From Balaenoptera acutorostrata (lineage: Eukaryota > Chordata > Mammalia > Artiodactyla > Balaenopteridae): a DNA stretch of 64,000 nt. Numbering within the stretch: the stretch's first letter is position 1; each line of letters starts with the position of its first letter. The stretch is from contig NC_080077.1 in the NCBI RefSeq assembly GCF_949987535.1, forward strand, positions 34,437,389 through 34,501,388, given 5' to 3'. Of the stretch, positions 12,330-24,854 are shown in pieces. A program made the position numbers and the translations under genes. The notes under the pieces are model-generated. The model did no database searches, was not told the origin of the DNA, and worked only from the letters and a program-made list of their open reading frames with translations.

Positions 12330-12358
12330 AAAAGAAAAAAAAGAATACAATGTTTTTT

Positions 12359-14497
12359 ATTTAGGAATAATACAAAGCCCATGTAACCAACTATACAGGA
12401 ATTGTTAGAAATAAATATTTCTATACTGGGGTTGTCTTTGCGCACACACACATACACATGGTGACTGTGATTAATCAGGCTCTCAAATCTAAAGAATAAT
12501 TAAGGACACTGATCTGATTCTTGGCATATACATTTGCAGTCTTGTCCCTCATCTATGTTCATTCTCTCACACATGCTCTATCACAATGTAGCTTGAGTGG
12601 ACCTGGAACATCTAGACATTCCACAGAACAGGATAATGTTTTCCTATATATCAATGACAGCATCCTAAAGGTGCCGCATAAGCAATAAGAGGCAACTAAA
12701 TCGGAAGTGCTGATAACACAAATGAGCTCCCAAAGGGGAGAAATAAACTACAAAAATTAAGGGGTCTCTGTGTTAGTGAAATTTGGGGGACATGCCAGTA
12801 GATCCTTTTGAAAGGACAGGACAAATCATTGTATCTTACATCTCCCAACATTAAAAAGGAAGCATGGTGCCTTGGTGGGCTTCCTGGGGTCCTTTCAAGT
12901 CTTTGATGATGGTATTAATTCCCCCCAGGGAGAAGTTGTTGGTTTCAAGTTATTACCTTGCTAGGAAGGGAAAGCTCCAGGGCATTTAATTTGGTCCTCC
13001 CTACTCTAGTAACCTATATTTCATGGTTCAGGTGGGTAAATAGGAGGTGTTGCTAGTTATTAAATACATGTATTCTAATAATACACTCAAGATCTGGTAA
13101 AATAAATACGGCATGTTGTGGCAGCATTTATTGGTTGATAACTTAACATCCATGCCCCACTTCATCTTTGCTAATGTCCTCATTTTAATTCAGGGGAGCA
13201 ATGAGCCCAGCCCAACTGAACGTATCATGACAAACCTTCCTTGTTTTTCCTATACTTTCTTATTGTCAGGGTGAATACATACTACACAATCCTAGAAAGG
13301 ATCTCTTAGCAGAGTCAAATTGATGTTATTTCTTGGAAAATTATTTGTTTTATAAAAGGGGAAATAGGCAGAAGATTAGCCATTTTTCCTTACCTTGACC
13401 TTGTCTTGAACATGAATGTAGAGGTAGGAACTGCAGGGGCTGTCCTTTGACATGAGGGAATGGCAAAGGGAAACAGAGCCATAACCTCTGACACCATAGA
13501 ACTATTCAACTCAATTGATATCTGCTACCTCCACACCTCTTGGGATAAGTGTAACATGAATGCTTGCTTATTTAAACCACACTAATTGGGTTATTCTATT
13601 ATTTGCAGGCATACACAATCCTAATGAATACAGATGGATTTATCTGAGCCTAATGAGAGGTATGCATGGGTCAGAATTCTATTTATCAATAACTTCCTTA
13701 AATCTTAACTCTTCCCAGTGGCTCATCAGCATACTTAGTCCCCTAAAACCAGTGTTCATTCAGGCTGTGGTCCAATCATTCCTGATTCATTTGGAAATTC
13801 CTCTTTCCACAGAGCACAATTATCCTGGTTAATGGTATTCTGTGTATTGGGCTGTTACTAAGAGGTCCTCCTTCCACAGACCTAACCTCCCTTAATCCAG
13901 GGACTGAGAACCTGTAAATAGACTCAGGTCTTAGGAGTTGAAGTTGGGCCTCTGTTCTTCAGACCCAGAGTTTTTGGTACATATAAATCAAGTAGGGCCT
14001 TAAAGAATTGTCCACCTCTGTCAGTGCTAGAAATTCCATGGTCAATTAGCCACTTCAAAACAAAAACAAAAGCACCACCACAACACCTGTGTGTATGACC
14101 AATACAATTTCTAAGATAGTCCTACTACCTTTTATGGTAACCAGCCCCATTTTGCCTCGGAAAATGAAATATTCCTATAGGCTTCTGTACATTTACATGG
14201 GTGGAGGATGTGACAGATTAGGGAGGAAGTGAGTGCTTCATATATCCTAATCAACTCCAAAATATCTAACATCTTCAATACTGACACTTTTTTCTGCTCT
14301 ATCATACTGGAGGAATTTCTGGCACCTAACATAATGTAGAGTCTGTCACTACTGAGTCTAATGCAAAATAGAAGTTAAAAATTCAGATTACTTCCAACAG
14401 CTCAAGCAGCACATTGGCTCCAGAATTGCCAGTGTGGCCAACCCAAATCAATAAGTCCAGGCTGATTCAAAACTTTGTTCTCTTCTCTTGGCTTAAA
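12359..14497. other. unassigned unique sequence
   Basis: No gene, no clear repeat family. Mixed-composition DNA with only short open frames; the longest, 90 codons at 13560-13832, has no coding-like features and no recognisable motif. Confidence 0.5.
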
Positions 14498-14705
14498 CAG
14501 GGCGTCAGCAGACTTTTTCTGGAAAGGTCTAGATAGTAAAGATTTTTGGCTTTTCAGGTGGAACAGTCTCCATCACGACAATTAAACTCTGCTATTGTAA
14601 TGATCAAGCAGCCATAAACAATACGTAATTGAAAGAGCAAAGTTGTGTTCCAATAAAATTTTCTTTATAAACACAGTTAGTTGAGCAGATTTTGTCTACA
14701 GGCCA
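14498..14705 (+). repeat. hAT-Charlie-type non-autonomous DNA transposon (MER58/MER3-like; exact name uncertain)
   Basis: CAGGGCGTCAGCAGACTTTTTCTGG at the left end and the interior blocks AGATAGTAAAGATTTTTGGC, CAGCCATAAACAATACGTAA and GTTCCAATAAAATTTTC match a common mammalian hAT family. The right end decays near TCTACAGGCCAC. A second, shorter member of the same family in the same orientation lies at 44521-44660. Confidence 0.7.
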
Positions 14706-16221
14706 CTTCTAATCTAGACCCTCAGAAAACAATCCCACATATGTTCATTAGATTTTTACTACACAAATTTGCAAGATCTTACAACTCTTTATGTGCTTGT
14801 GTGTGTGTGTGCATGCGTGTATGCACAAAGCTTTGTAAGACCTGAGTTTGTAATTGTGCCCCAAAGCATGCTGGGATCTAACTTTTCTGATTGATTTAAA
14901 GATGAGGGAACTATTGGGATAGGGACATGAGTAGAATTGGCTTCCTCCTTCCTTCATTCATCTCTTAGGTGAGACAAGCAAGAGAGGGGCAACCACATCA
15001 AAACAGAGGAGTGGTAGCTTTCTGCAGGCAAAGGAGGCTCAGAAAGCATTGGAGGCCCATGCTTCTCTGAATTTTCCAAACATCTCAATTCCAATGTTCA
15101 TGGGCACTTTTTTTTTCAAACAGTGCTCTAACTTTCATCCAAGAAAGCCAGTGGAACAATGAATTCACCCAATGTAATTCAGCAATGCACAGACTCAAAC
15201 TTATGTTTAGTTTTCAATATATTAGTTCTGTGCAACAAAAGATTATAGGGTTTCTTTTTTCTTTTAACACAGACATAAAGATTCTCTTATTTACAGACTG
15301 TGCCTTAAGCCAAGAATTTTGAAAATGAGCAAGCCATTGACTTTTTTTAAGATGTCCATGCATTTAGGAAAAAAAATCTCTCATACTCATCGAACTGCCC
15401 TTCATACTTCACTGTAATAGCCACTGGTGCCTCACAGCCTTGCTTTGAATTGTTATTTTATAGTAGATAACCCCAAGGGATAATTTCATTAGTGGTTCAG
15501 GTATCACATGCCATTGGCCACTAGAGTTTTACCTTTTAATATTTGCTAGAATTATTCTGCCTTTAGGTCAGTTAACAAATCTCAGACGTTTCAACATGCA
15601 TGTGTTCATGTGCTCTTTTCCCACCCCACCCCCTATTTTCCCTTAAGCTTGTTGACTACAAACATTTCTGGTCTTAATTTTATATGAGGGATCTTCACTG
15701 AAAGCGGCAAACACTGACACTGGCTGATTCAAGATAAAAGAATGTTTTGAAAGAAATGCCAAGGGGGCTGGAGAACAGACTCAGAGGCCACACAACCAGA
15801 GCAGCAGCCAAATCATACCCTAGAAACTGGCCACTTCTTGTGCCGCTATTGTCACTGCTGAACCTTCAAAGCCACAAGAAACTTCACTGACAATTCTGGA
15901 AGTCACTGTCAGGCAGGACCCCTGCTACTGCCCTGGAAGGTGGCTGTTGCTGCTACAGTTGTCTTGGTCTTCTACAGAATACATTCACTTCTGTGTATAT
16001 TTCTTTGCATCGTTATCTCATAATTTAAAATGTTGGCTACATGCATCTGGTTTCTAAGCCTAAGTACAAAGGAGGCTAGACATGCAAGCATCATAAACAC
16101 TTGCCATTTAAACTTCTATATAAGACAGTTGACTCTCCCTCTTCCCAAGGGGTTTTAGATGGGGAATTCCCTATGTATAGGAAGATGGTCTGTATGATAA
16201 ACAAACAAGAAGCAAGGCAAA
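14706..16221. other. unassigned unique sequence
   Basis: Contains a short GTGTGTGT stretch near 14799-14812. No gene or repeat family recognised. Confidence 0.5.
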
Positions 16222-16415
16222 TATTCAACATAAATTGTTAACATTTATCAAGTTCTTATCATTGCCAGGCACTGTTATGAGTTTTCTATCTGTTAATTTA
16301 TTTAGTTCTTACATTACTCCATTTTTCCCATTTTTGGAGAGGACACTAAAATACAGTGAGTTTAAATAGCTTATCTGAAGTCACAGTTAATAAGTACCAG
16401 GAAAAAAATTCTATT
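16222..16415 (-). repeat. MIR SINE remnant
   Basis: Antisense MIR: AACATTTATCAAGTTCTTATC, GCCAGGCACTGTTATGAG, then TTTTGGAGAGGACACTAAAATACAGTGAG and AGTCACAGTTAATAAGTACCAGG. Confidence 0.8.
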
Positions 16416-17387
16416 TCAGGTCTGTCAGATGCTAAATCCACCCTCTTAGTTGTCATGGACATTGTTTATAATTGCATAATAAACTTCTCACAAGGTCCAA
16501 AAGTATATTGTAATTTTGACATATAATATTGCTTATTTTTGGAGAAAACTGATAAGGTGCTAAAGAAAAGTCATATGAAAGAAGAATATAAGATTGTGAT
16601 TGAATTTAAAACCTGATGCATTAGATTAAGACTGTTGCCATAGGCCTAAAATTTCTTAGGATTGTGAAATTGGGTCAGAAGTCTCTAGCTGCAAAATTAG
16701 ACTTTAGAATATATTGTAAACCTCTGAGCAGACCTTAGCAGACATTTTTTTCTGCTTTAGTACAAGGAGTAAATATTCTGCTTTCTGGATAACATCAGCA
16801 GAGATAATAAAGAAAGTGATATTGCCAGAGGTAATTTTCCCTTTACTGGACAACAAAATAGCAAAATAATAGATTCTGACACTGATAGCAGCTATATGTT
16901 ATAGGGGAATACTTACTTTCACAACAATTTTTAAACTTAATTTTGTCTTTGTTTATGAGTATTTTTATATTTTAGATTGATGGTATTGTTTATATGCATT
17001 TTGAGGTAGCTTGGTCAAAAACTTAGAATAAAAAGACTGACATAAGGTTATAGATTTGTATTACTTGTCAGGTATAATGGTCTCAGTCCTGCTCAATATA
17101 GGACATGAAACATAATAGGTTTAATTGTTTATTGATTGAAGAATGCCAGTACTTTGACTCATCACTAATTATCTATCTACACTAGTCTTACCAGGTTTTC
17201 CAAGTCTCTTTTCCACTTCATTCAAGCTTAAAGTTTTCTTGCCCCTTTATCTCAACAGTTAATTTCCTCTTGTAGTTTATTAAAACAAGAAAGAGCATCT
17301 AACATGAACTCTCAACATTCTTCTCCATTTCAATGTTTCCCCTTTTTCTTCTTGTTCTTGTTCTTCTTCTTCTTTCCCCTCCCCCAA
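16416..17387. other. unassigned AT-rich sequence
   Basis: No gene seen. A TTC/TTG-rich simple stretch (about 17341-17378) precedes the MIR remnant. Confidence 0.5.
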
Positions 17388-17515
17388 TTTATAGAACAGG
17401 AAACTGAGGCACAGAGTGGATAAGCAACTTATCCAAGGTCAGGCTGCCAAGGCATAGATAGGATTTTAACTCAGGTGGTCTGACAGCTGGGTCAAGAATC
17501 TTTGCCACTTCACAT
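17388..17515 (-). repeat. MIR SINE remnant
   Basis: Antisense MIR core: ATAGAACAGGAAACTGAGGC, ACAGAGTGGATAAGCAACTTATCCAAGG, then AGGATTTTAACTCAGG. Diverged but collinear with the MIR consensus. Confidence 0.8.
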
Positions 17516-20133
17516 ATTAACTCCAACTTTTCTGGGAATGGTTTGAAAGATAAATTGTAAATGGAAACCCGAAAGCAACAGAACTCTATAAGAGGTAATA
17601 CCAAATGACCAGACAACAGATGATGAAATCCTATGATTACGAGAAAAGGAGTTGGGATGAATAGTTGAGACCAACTTTTGCAGTAAAAAGCATAGAAACT
17701 TGATTAACAACTAAATGAAAGATAAGAGGTAGAGGGTAGAGTTAAGGACAATTCCCAACTTTCTTACATGGATATCCATGTTAGTAGTGTTACTGAGATA
17801 GTAAATTTGAAAGAATACATTTGCATCCATAAACAATAACGAGTTCTTTTAATATTAATTAATCCATTCATCCTACTAACAGGAGCAAGCAGAATCCCAG
17901 TTTTCAGAAATGAAAAGGTGAGAGGTAGATTGGTGGTCATGGTGGTGATGCTGAGCTTCAATCTACCGAAGGAGCAATCCTTACTCTTTCTTCCCTTATG
18001 GTTAAACCAGAACTAGAGCAAAGTTAATGGAGGTACTGACTGTGAGAAAAGAAAAATTGCAGAGCCTGAAGAACCAGTCCAACCCTGACATCCAGTTTAA
18101 TACTCTAAAATAATACCATTAAAAATGTGTGTGTCCTTTAGCATTCCATAGAAAACAAGATCCATTTTACTTCATGTCTGTTGTTCCAGACAAGGTTCTT
18201 GGTTCAATATCTGAAACTAACATTTCTGTTATAAGCAGAACAAAAAATATATTGAAAGGCCATTGTATAGCCTTTCATATACTTGAAATTTATGCTACCA
18301 AAAAATTTCTACTTAAAATCATCAAAAAACATCAGAACGAGGGCAACAGTAGTCACTTATGCCAACCTATCAAAGACATTCCATGTCTTTCTCATAAGTG
18401 AACACTTCTGAAATCTATTGACCTTAAGAAATCTGAAGAATTACTTTCTAAAGTTTTCCAAATGTAATGCTATCCTCCCACGTTATAAAAAAAAAGACCT
18501 CTGAGTATTCCTTTATTCATTTAATTCTTCATATTTCAGGCAATCAAACTAATCTCTAAACTTAAAGTAAGAAACTGATCTTCATTTACACAACTGATGT
18601 TAGAAGTAACTGCCATGGAAACAACGTACGAGGGACACAACTCTTGAAATACACAGTGTAAATAAAATATACCATTCTTTGCCTTAAGATTCATTAATCT
18701 TCTTTGTTTTGTTCATTTGATTGTTAGTCTAGTTTTTTAAGATCATAGAGTTAAGAAATAGGCTATTGTCTGCATCCCTTACCAGTACAAAATAATCTTA
18801 ACAGCAATACTTCAAATATCACTGGATTATGATTCCATCTGTCTATGAAGAATACTCAACATCCCCACCCAGTTGCCCACCTCCTGTTGTTTGTCTGATA
18901 TATGCTCACAAATAATTTTCAGGTCTTAGTCCAACATTTCCCTGAAGCTTGCTGTCTACCACGGCTCTCTGAGTGGGCCCCCTCACGCTGCTTCTGCTGT
19001 CTGTGCCCTTCGTGAAAGTATTATTTCAGGATAAGGGTAGCTTCTCTTGTTGCTTATAAAGCTACAGAACCACTAGAGAACAAAATGATACTGCATTTAC
19101 TTCACTCTTCACTGTGTCTGCTTCATGCTGTGTTGCTCTGAAAAAATGAACAACTGGGATGTGCCTCTCTAGACACATTTTAAACCGAAGCACTGAACTG
19201 CTTTGCCGGAGCCACCCTTGGTTTGTGGGGTATTTTATAAAAAGAGTCCATAGGTCTATCGCTGCACGGCTTCACACTACCACCCAACGAGGCACAAACC
19301 ACCTCTAAGTCCTTTCTCCTTCATGTAAATAAATTAATGAACGGCCTGACTGGGCAGTAACTCATTTAACATATAGTACACAGTATCTTGACTATTGGAT
19401 AGTTGGCTGAGCCTGCTTTTCTGGAGGATTTTAAGAAAGGTTAGAACCATACCTTTCTGGAAAATGTTAAGCATGCTTTAGCCTGAAGATAGTATAGTAT
19501 TGGGGTGTCCTTCCTTGAACTCTTTTCTATGCTAAATGATGTTTCCTATATCCCTAATCCTTCTAATTCTTTCCTCTAAGACAGTCATATACAAATCCAT
19601 GTTTATTTGTCAAATACAATACAATATCTTATTTGTAAGATATACAAATCCATGTTTATTTGTTCTGTATAGTTGTTACATGTGGTTTAAAATGTATTTT
19701 TAAAAAACTGAAGAATTTTGGCTCTAAAACTTTAAAAGGTCTGGAGCAAATCCTTATATCTTATTCATTTGAACTGTAAACAGAATTGCCTTTTTCAGTC
19801 CCTAGAGAACTTAAAGTATCTGTCAACTTTTAACACAAACCATCCCTAACCTGTACTGCAATATTCGCCTAGTGTTCTCAAGTTTGTTCCAACTGGAGCT
19901 TTGCCTCAGCTCACCTGAAGTGATTTGCTAAAACCAAAAAGACAGAAAAAAGAATGTTAACTCTTTTCCCTCTTCGGACACAGCTGTCAGTTCTGGAAGT
20001 CAATTTGAAATAAGGCGGTGTGGTTATTGCTAGCATCAGAGAAACGGGAGATAGAAAACCATCTACAACTTTGATGTAGCATTGTTAAATTGTTGATTAT
20101 TTAATTAAAGGGCAGTATTTCTCATGCTTCCAG
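17516..20133. other. unassigned unique sequence; retains scattered CpGs near its right end
   Basis: No named repeat was recognised in about 2.6 kb, which is unusual for this window. From about 18950 on there are CpGs in otherwise CpG-poor DNA (for example CTCACGCTGC, GCACGGCTTC, CTTCGGACAC, AAGGCGGTG). A 23-bp direct repeat lies at 19588-19610 and 19641-19663. This is the flank of the candidate exon. Confidence 0.5.
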
Positions 20134-20213
20134 ATGAAAAAGTGTCTGAACTGTGCATGACGGAACCACATGACAAGTGTCTTCCAGATGCCGTCGAGAG
20201 CAAGTTACGGCAG
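20134..20213 (+). CDS. candidate internal exon, unknown gene (80 bp)
   Basis: The segment is bracketed by a plausible acceptor (TTTCTCATGCTTCCAG ending at 20133) and a good donor (CAG|GTATAT, GT at 20214-20215). Read in the frame completing GAT at 20133-20135 it gives 26 open codons ending on CAG. Codon use looks coding-like (CTG, GCC, GTC, GAG, AGC, AAG, CGG, CAG). It includes two cysteines (ELCMTEPHDKCLPDA) and keeps three CpGs. The frame also stays open past the donor to 20390. I do not recognise the protein. It could be a host exon in long introns, a fragment of a dead gene, or chance. No neighbouring exon was found in the window. Confidence 0.3.
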
Positions 20214-20786
20214 GTATATGTTCAAAACAAGTGTTCAGTTCCCATATCTGACAATGCTCTTGGTTGGGACACATTACTCAGTACTCACAGGCACAGTCAT
20301 TTAAGACACCTGGATCTCCAGATCCATAAACTTCAGCAAAATCTACATAGAAAAATAAATAAAATTTCTGGGAATAGAGGTTCTATTTAAGAAAAAAAAA
20401 AAGTTAAGGGATTACTGTAATAACTGTAGATATGTTCTTTACATGTGCTTTTATTTATTTCTACAAGTAATGTAAGATGTATAGTTATATTTAGAAAATC
20501 CCCAAGATTAGTTTTTATGACTTTTGTCATTCTTTTTGCTTACTTTGATCAAAGTGCCTGCAGTGGATTTGCCGGTCACCTAGTCAGCATCTATTGGCTC
20601 CTTTATCTTTCCTAAAGGCTTTATTAATTTCAGTTTGGGTTATCTACCATTTCACTATGCAGCCCGTATGTTCTGGGGAAAGTTAAATTTGATAGAGTAG
20701 CATTTGACTGACCTAAGCCAATCAGCACATTTCCATTCTCTTGCATAGTGATTGGTTCAGACATATGTGACCTTAGCCAATCCAAG
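20214..20786. other. unassigned unique sequence
   Basis: Downstream flank of the exon candidate. A (TTTAT)-rich patch lies near 20450. No repeat recognised. Confidence 0.45.
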
Positions 20787-20959
20787 CAGAAACTGAATTT
20801 TTTTGTGGTTTTTGTTCTTTGTTTTTTGTTTTTTTTGGCTGTGCCACGCAGCATGTGGCATCTTCATTCCCCGACCAGGGATCGAACCCGTGCCCCCTGC
20901 ATTGGAAGCGAGGAGTCTTAACCACTGGACCACCAGAGAAGTCCCAGAAACCGAATTTT
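20787..20959 (-). mobile_element. CHR-type tRNA-derived SINE (short, antisense) with target-site duplication
   Basis: Read on the minus strand the head is GGGACTTCTCTGGTGGTCCAG at 20944, with A box GGTCCAGTGGTTAAGACTCC and B box GGGTTCGATCCCTGG. The body runs to CTGCGTGGCACAGCC and an A/C-rich tail near 20820. Flanks CAGAAACTGAATTTT (20787-20801) and CAGAAACCGAATTTT (20945-20959) are a 15-bp duplication with one mismatch. It is shorter than the copies in L1-A and L1-C, which suggests a different SINE subfamily (CHR-2-like). Confidence 0.92.
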
Positions 20960-22087
20960 AAAAAGTAAATTTTAGGACTCTGGCTTAGAACCCTAAGAAA
21001 GAAACACTCCTATTTCTGGAGGATGTGTGTTTATAAAGACTGGAACTGCTGGAGCTATTTTGTTAATATGAGGAAGCTTCTAAGGTGAACTTGACAATGG
21101 AAGGAAGAAGGAAAAAATTGGGGTCTTTAAAGATATCTTTAAGTTGCTGAATCAAAATGAATTCAGCATGCTTCCAGATTTATATATTTATGAAAGCCAA
21201 TACATCCTCTTTAATATTTAAACCACATTCAATGGGATTTTTTTTTTTAGTTACAGGAAACATAAAAAAAATATACAAAAATACAGTATCATATAGTGTG
21301 GTATAGTATAGTATAGACAAGACAAGATATATTAGCTATGGAAATGAATTGCTGATCTCTAGAAATTTCTTTTCCTGGAGGTTCTACTTTTAAAATATGG
21401 CATTAGGCACAAACAGCTTTAATCCTCTGTCATTGTTATGTGATAAAAGATAAAATAAATATGTTACTTTAATTACTTATCTTATATTTTTAAAATATTT
21501 CTGCAAATGGAAATAGTAATAATTTCTTTTAAACTTACATTAGAGTTGTTGAAAGCCCACATGATTATTGCTTTACCTTGGAGATTACATATACCACCTG
21601 CTTCACTAATGATGGAAAGAGCAGATGGAGATGTTAATATGTTAAAATATTTTAGAATTTGACTAGAGGCAAATCCTAACATTTAGGAATTTTTTTCTCC
21701 AAAATCTCACCCAAATTTTTAACTTACTGTATGTTTTGATAAAGAGATGAACTTCTTAATATTAAAACCTTATTTCTCAAAAGTCAATAACAAATTACTT
21801 TAAAAAATCAATAATTACAAAAGATAAATATCAAATCTTTAAAATATTTAATTTACTGTTATTCTTAGGAATGTCATACATTAAATTATGTAACTATGTC
21901 ATATTTTAAAGTATGAGAATGTATATTGTATCATGATTGACAATATTAAATTACATAAATATCAAGAGTTTTGATACTTATAAACGCTTAAATCTTTTAA
22001 TAGATATATGTTTAAATGTTTATAATTTGAGCTGTTTGTACTAATAACAATAATAATTTAAAATTTTAAATTGCTGCTTAATCAGGA
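20960..22087. other. unassigned AT-rich sequence
   Basis: Contains a TATAGTATAG/GACAAGACAAG low-complexity stretch (about 21293-21328). No gene or clear repeat family. Confidence 0.5.
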
Positions 22088-22235
22088 ATACATTCTCATA
22101 CATTCCTCATAATAATTCTTGGAGGTTATTATTCCTTATTTACAAATGAAGAAGCTAAGGTGTATAGAAGTTCAATAACCTGGTCAAGGTAAACAGCTAG
22201 CAAACAGAGAGCCAAGGCTGAAATCCATGGAATCC
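22088..22235 (-). repeat. MIR SINE remnant
   Basis: Antisense MIR: CATTCCTCATAATAATTCTTGGAGG, TTATTTACAAATGAAGAAGCTAAGG, TCAATAACCTGGTCAAGG, then AGCCAAGGCTGAAATCC. Confidence 0.8.
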
Positions 22236-23339
22236 AACTTCAAGCCTATGGGATTACTCACTGAATGATTCTTCCCAGGATATCAGAACTTTTTCAATTT
22301 AAAGTTTAGCAATATAAAATTTTTTAATTAGTACAAATATATAAGAGACAGATGATAGGCAACTAAAGAATAGACAAATCTAGAAAATTTAAAAGGTAAT
22401 TATTTTCAGTAGTGATGTATATTTTGTGCAAATGATACACCAAGGAAATAATGAGTTACAAAGTTTGTATGTTCACGTAGATTAAACCTAGAAATATTTG
22501 TCTGAGGGGATGAAGTTTTAGAAACTACTTAAAAGATGAATTTTCTTGTTAGTCATAATATACTGCATTTTAGAAAGCCAAGAATCTATGCAGAGTTGGG
22601 TGTAAAGTGATCAGATAGTAGATTTCTTATTTCCAAGTGTTCCATTTATTTTGATAAATGATGTGAAAATATTTTAAAAACTATTTGTAGTTTTTGTTGT
22701 TTTGTGTTCATAAGTACTTGGTGATTTCCTATCATTCTACCAGGACTCATCTACCTTATCACTTAATACATTTCATGCTCACACAGTGTCCTAAAAATAC
22801 TATCCAATTATGTTGAATCCAAGTACCATCCAGCTACTTTAGCAGTTTCTGAAGTTATACAACTCTTTCCAAAGATAGAAAGATTTTGTCACCCCAGGAA
22901 TACTGCCAAGATTTTATCTTCAAAGCCTTCTCAAAGAAATAGATTCCAGTAGGGCATATTCACTGTACAGATTGAAAAAAATATCTTACATCAGCTATGG
23001 AATTACCATGACTCTCAGTACAAGCTTAGGAAAAAATTAGGCCACCATTAAAAAAATTGGTCAATTGATCAAAATTGATTTTTGATAAAATGTAAGTTTG
23101 TGATACCCAGTGATCTTTCTCTCTGCCTGAGCCTCCACTTTCGGTAAATTACTTAGCTCATGATTGTTTACTGTTGTTTATAGCTCTGTGATTTTTTGCA
23201 TATGTTACTTAGTCTTCTCCATAATTTGATTTCAAATACAAAATATAAACTTTATTTCATAACAATAGTGCTGACATACAAATATTCTTGTTCGTAGATA
23301 ATGTGTTAGAATGGCTGTTCTAACTATAATCTTGGGCCC
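22236..23339. other. unassigned AT-rich sequence
   Basis: No gene, no recognised repeat; open frames are short. Confidence 0.5.
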
Positions 23340-23790
23340 TCTGCAGCCTCTATGCTGGCGATTTGCTATTTCCCCTGGACCTCTCCTCTCCCCATCTATT
23401 CTCTTTCTCTGCTAGTCCCAGTAGACTACATCACTCAAGTTCCCTCATTGTTTGACTTCCTGTAGGATTTGGACAAACGAAAACACCATCAAAATAGAGA
23501 GCAGGAGAGAAACTAAGATGTTTTATTCTAACCACTTCTTTACTTCCTTACTTTGGGCCATGTTTCTGTCAGCTCCCACTGTGTGACTGTGTGTCCCTTC
23601 CTTCATGATTTCTCTTCTTGCTGGGCTCCAGTACCAGGAATTCCTTACTTGGACCCTTCAGACCTAGGGATGGTAATGGCTAGGCTCTGAGAATCTCAAT
23701 AGACCTTGCTTGTTTCTTCAACCTTGCCCACACCTGGCTAAGTAGTTCTTTTTAGAAGAACCTTCTTTTTAGTCATTTGGGGTAAAATTG
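23340..23790 (+). repeat. unclassified old interspersed repeat
   Basis: The composition is richer in C and T than the flanks, with phrases such as CAGACCTAGGGATGGTAATGGCT, TTGCCCACACCTGGC and TCTGTTCTCTCC-like blocks that resemble a common mammalian repeat. I cannot name the family and the boundaries are approximate. Confidence 0.35.
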
Positions 23791-23884
23791 TTTCCTGATA
23801 AGACCATTTGGTCTCCAAAACAGTTCTCTCCAGTATTGCTATGGATAGCTTGATTTCCTTCTGCTATTGCACTTTCACTTTTCA

Positions 23885-24012
23885 ATTGCCTCCTAGACCA
23901 CAAGCTCCACTGAAGCACAGATTTGTCTTTCTTACTCAGTCCTGTATTTTAAGCTCTCAGAAAGTACCTTGAACACAAAGTCCAGTGAATGTTTGTTGAA
24001 GAATGGATGGTA
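23885..24012 (+). repeat. L2 LINE 3'-end remnant
   Basis: CTAGACCACAAGCTCCACTGAAG, CACAGATTTGTCTTTCTTACTCAG and the terminal block AATGTTTGTTGAAGAATGG follow the L2 3' end (AAGCTCC...GTTTGTTGAATGAATG). Confidence 0.7.
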
Positions 24013-24483
24013 GTTGCTGCTAAAGATCAAGGAAGAACCTGCTTGCTGCTGTGATTAAAACTGTCCTCATTTTACCACTTGCATCAAGAAAATCTAAATT
24101 ATATTTAGTCCAAATTGGAATTAGTTTATGTTTGAGTTATACAGTAGTTCAACCTCATTATAGATTAAATAGACTCTTTGAATTCTTCTAGGAAACTGAC
24201 CTTCTGCCAAAATATTGTTTCTTAAAGATTATGCATCATAATTTGCAAATAGACAAATTTACAAATAAACATGTAGAAATAACCTTCAAAATTGAAGACA
24301 AAATAAGCTTTCTTTATTCCTTTTGCTCCTACTATAGGCCTGGAAATGAAGCCTCTTAATATTTGGTTATAGAGGGGCTGATTGTGGGGAAAAGAAAAGA
24401 TGATGTTTTAGATACAAACTCAGGGAGAACAATTTTAAAGTTGTATCTTCAAAGGTATGTTTTCTTGTAACAACTGTGAGCAT

Positions 24484-24854
24484 CTTTTATGGGATGAAAT
24501 GTGTCCACCTAAAATTCATATTTTGAATTCCCAATCCCCAGTACCCCAGAATGTAACCATATTAGGAGACAGGCCTTCAAAAAAGTGGTTTTGTTGAAAT
24601 GAGGCTTATAGGGTGGTACCCTAATCCAATATGACTGGTGTCTTTATAAGAACCAGGAATGCTCAGGTACTGAGAAAAGGCCATGTGAGGATGCAGTGTG
24701 AAGAAGGCCACCTGCAAGGCAAGAAGAGAGGACTCTTAAGAATCCAACCTTTCTAACACCTTGATCTTGGACTTCCAGCCTCCAGAACTGTGAGAAATAA
24801 TTTTTGTTGTTTAAGCTGTGGTATTTTGTTATGGCAGCCCTAGTGAATTTAGTA
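24484..24854 (+). repeat. solo LTR of the MLT1 (MaLR, ERVL-related) type
   Basis: Nearly full-length LTR of about 370 bp. The left end is TTTATGGGATGAAATGTGTCC. The middle carries CCTAATCCAATATGACTGGTGTC, CTTATAAGAACCAG and GGCCATGTGAGGATGCAG. The right part is GACTTCCAGCCTCCAGAACTGTGAG, then AAGCTGTGGTATTTTGTTATGGCAGCCC. These are standard MLT1 landmarks. No internal sequence was found beside it. Confidence 0.85.
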
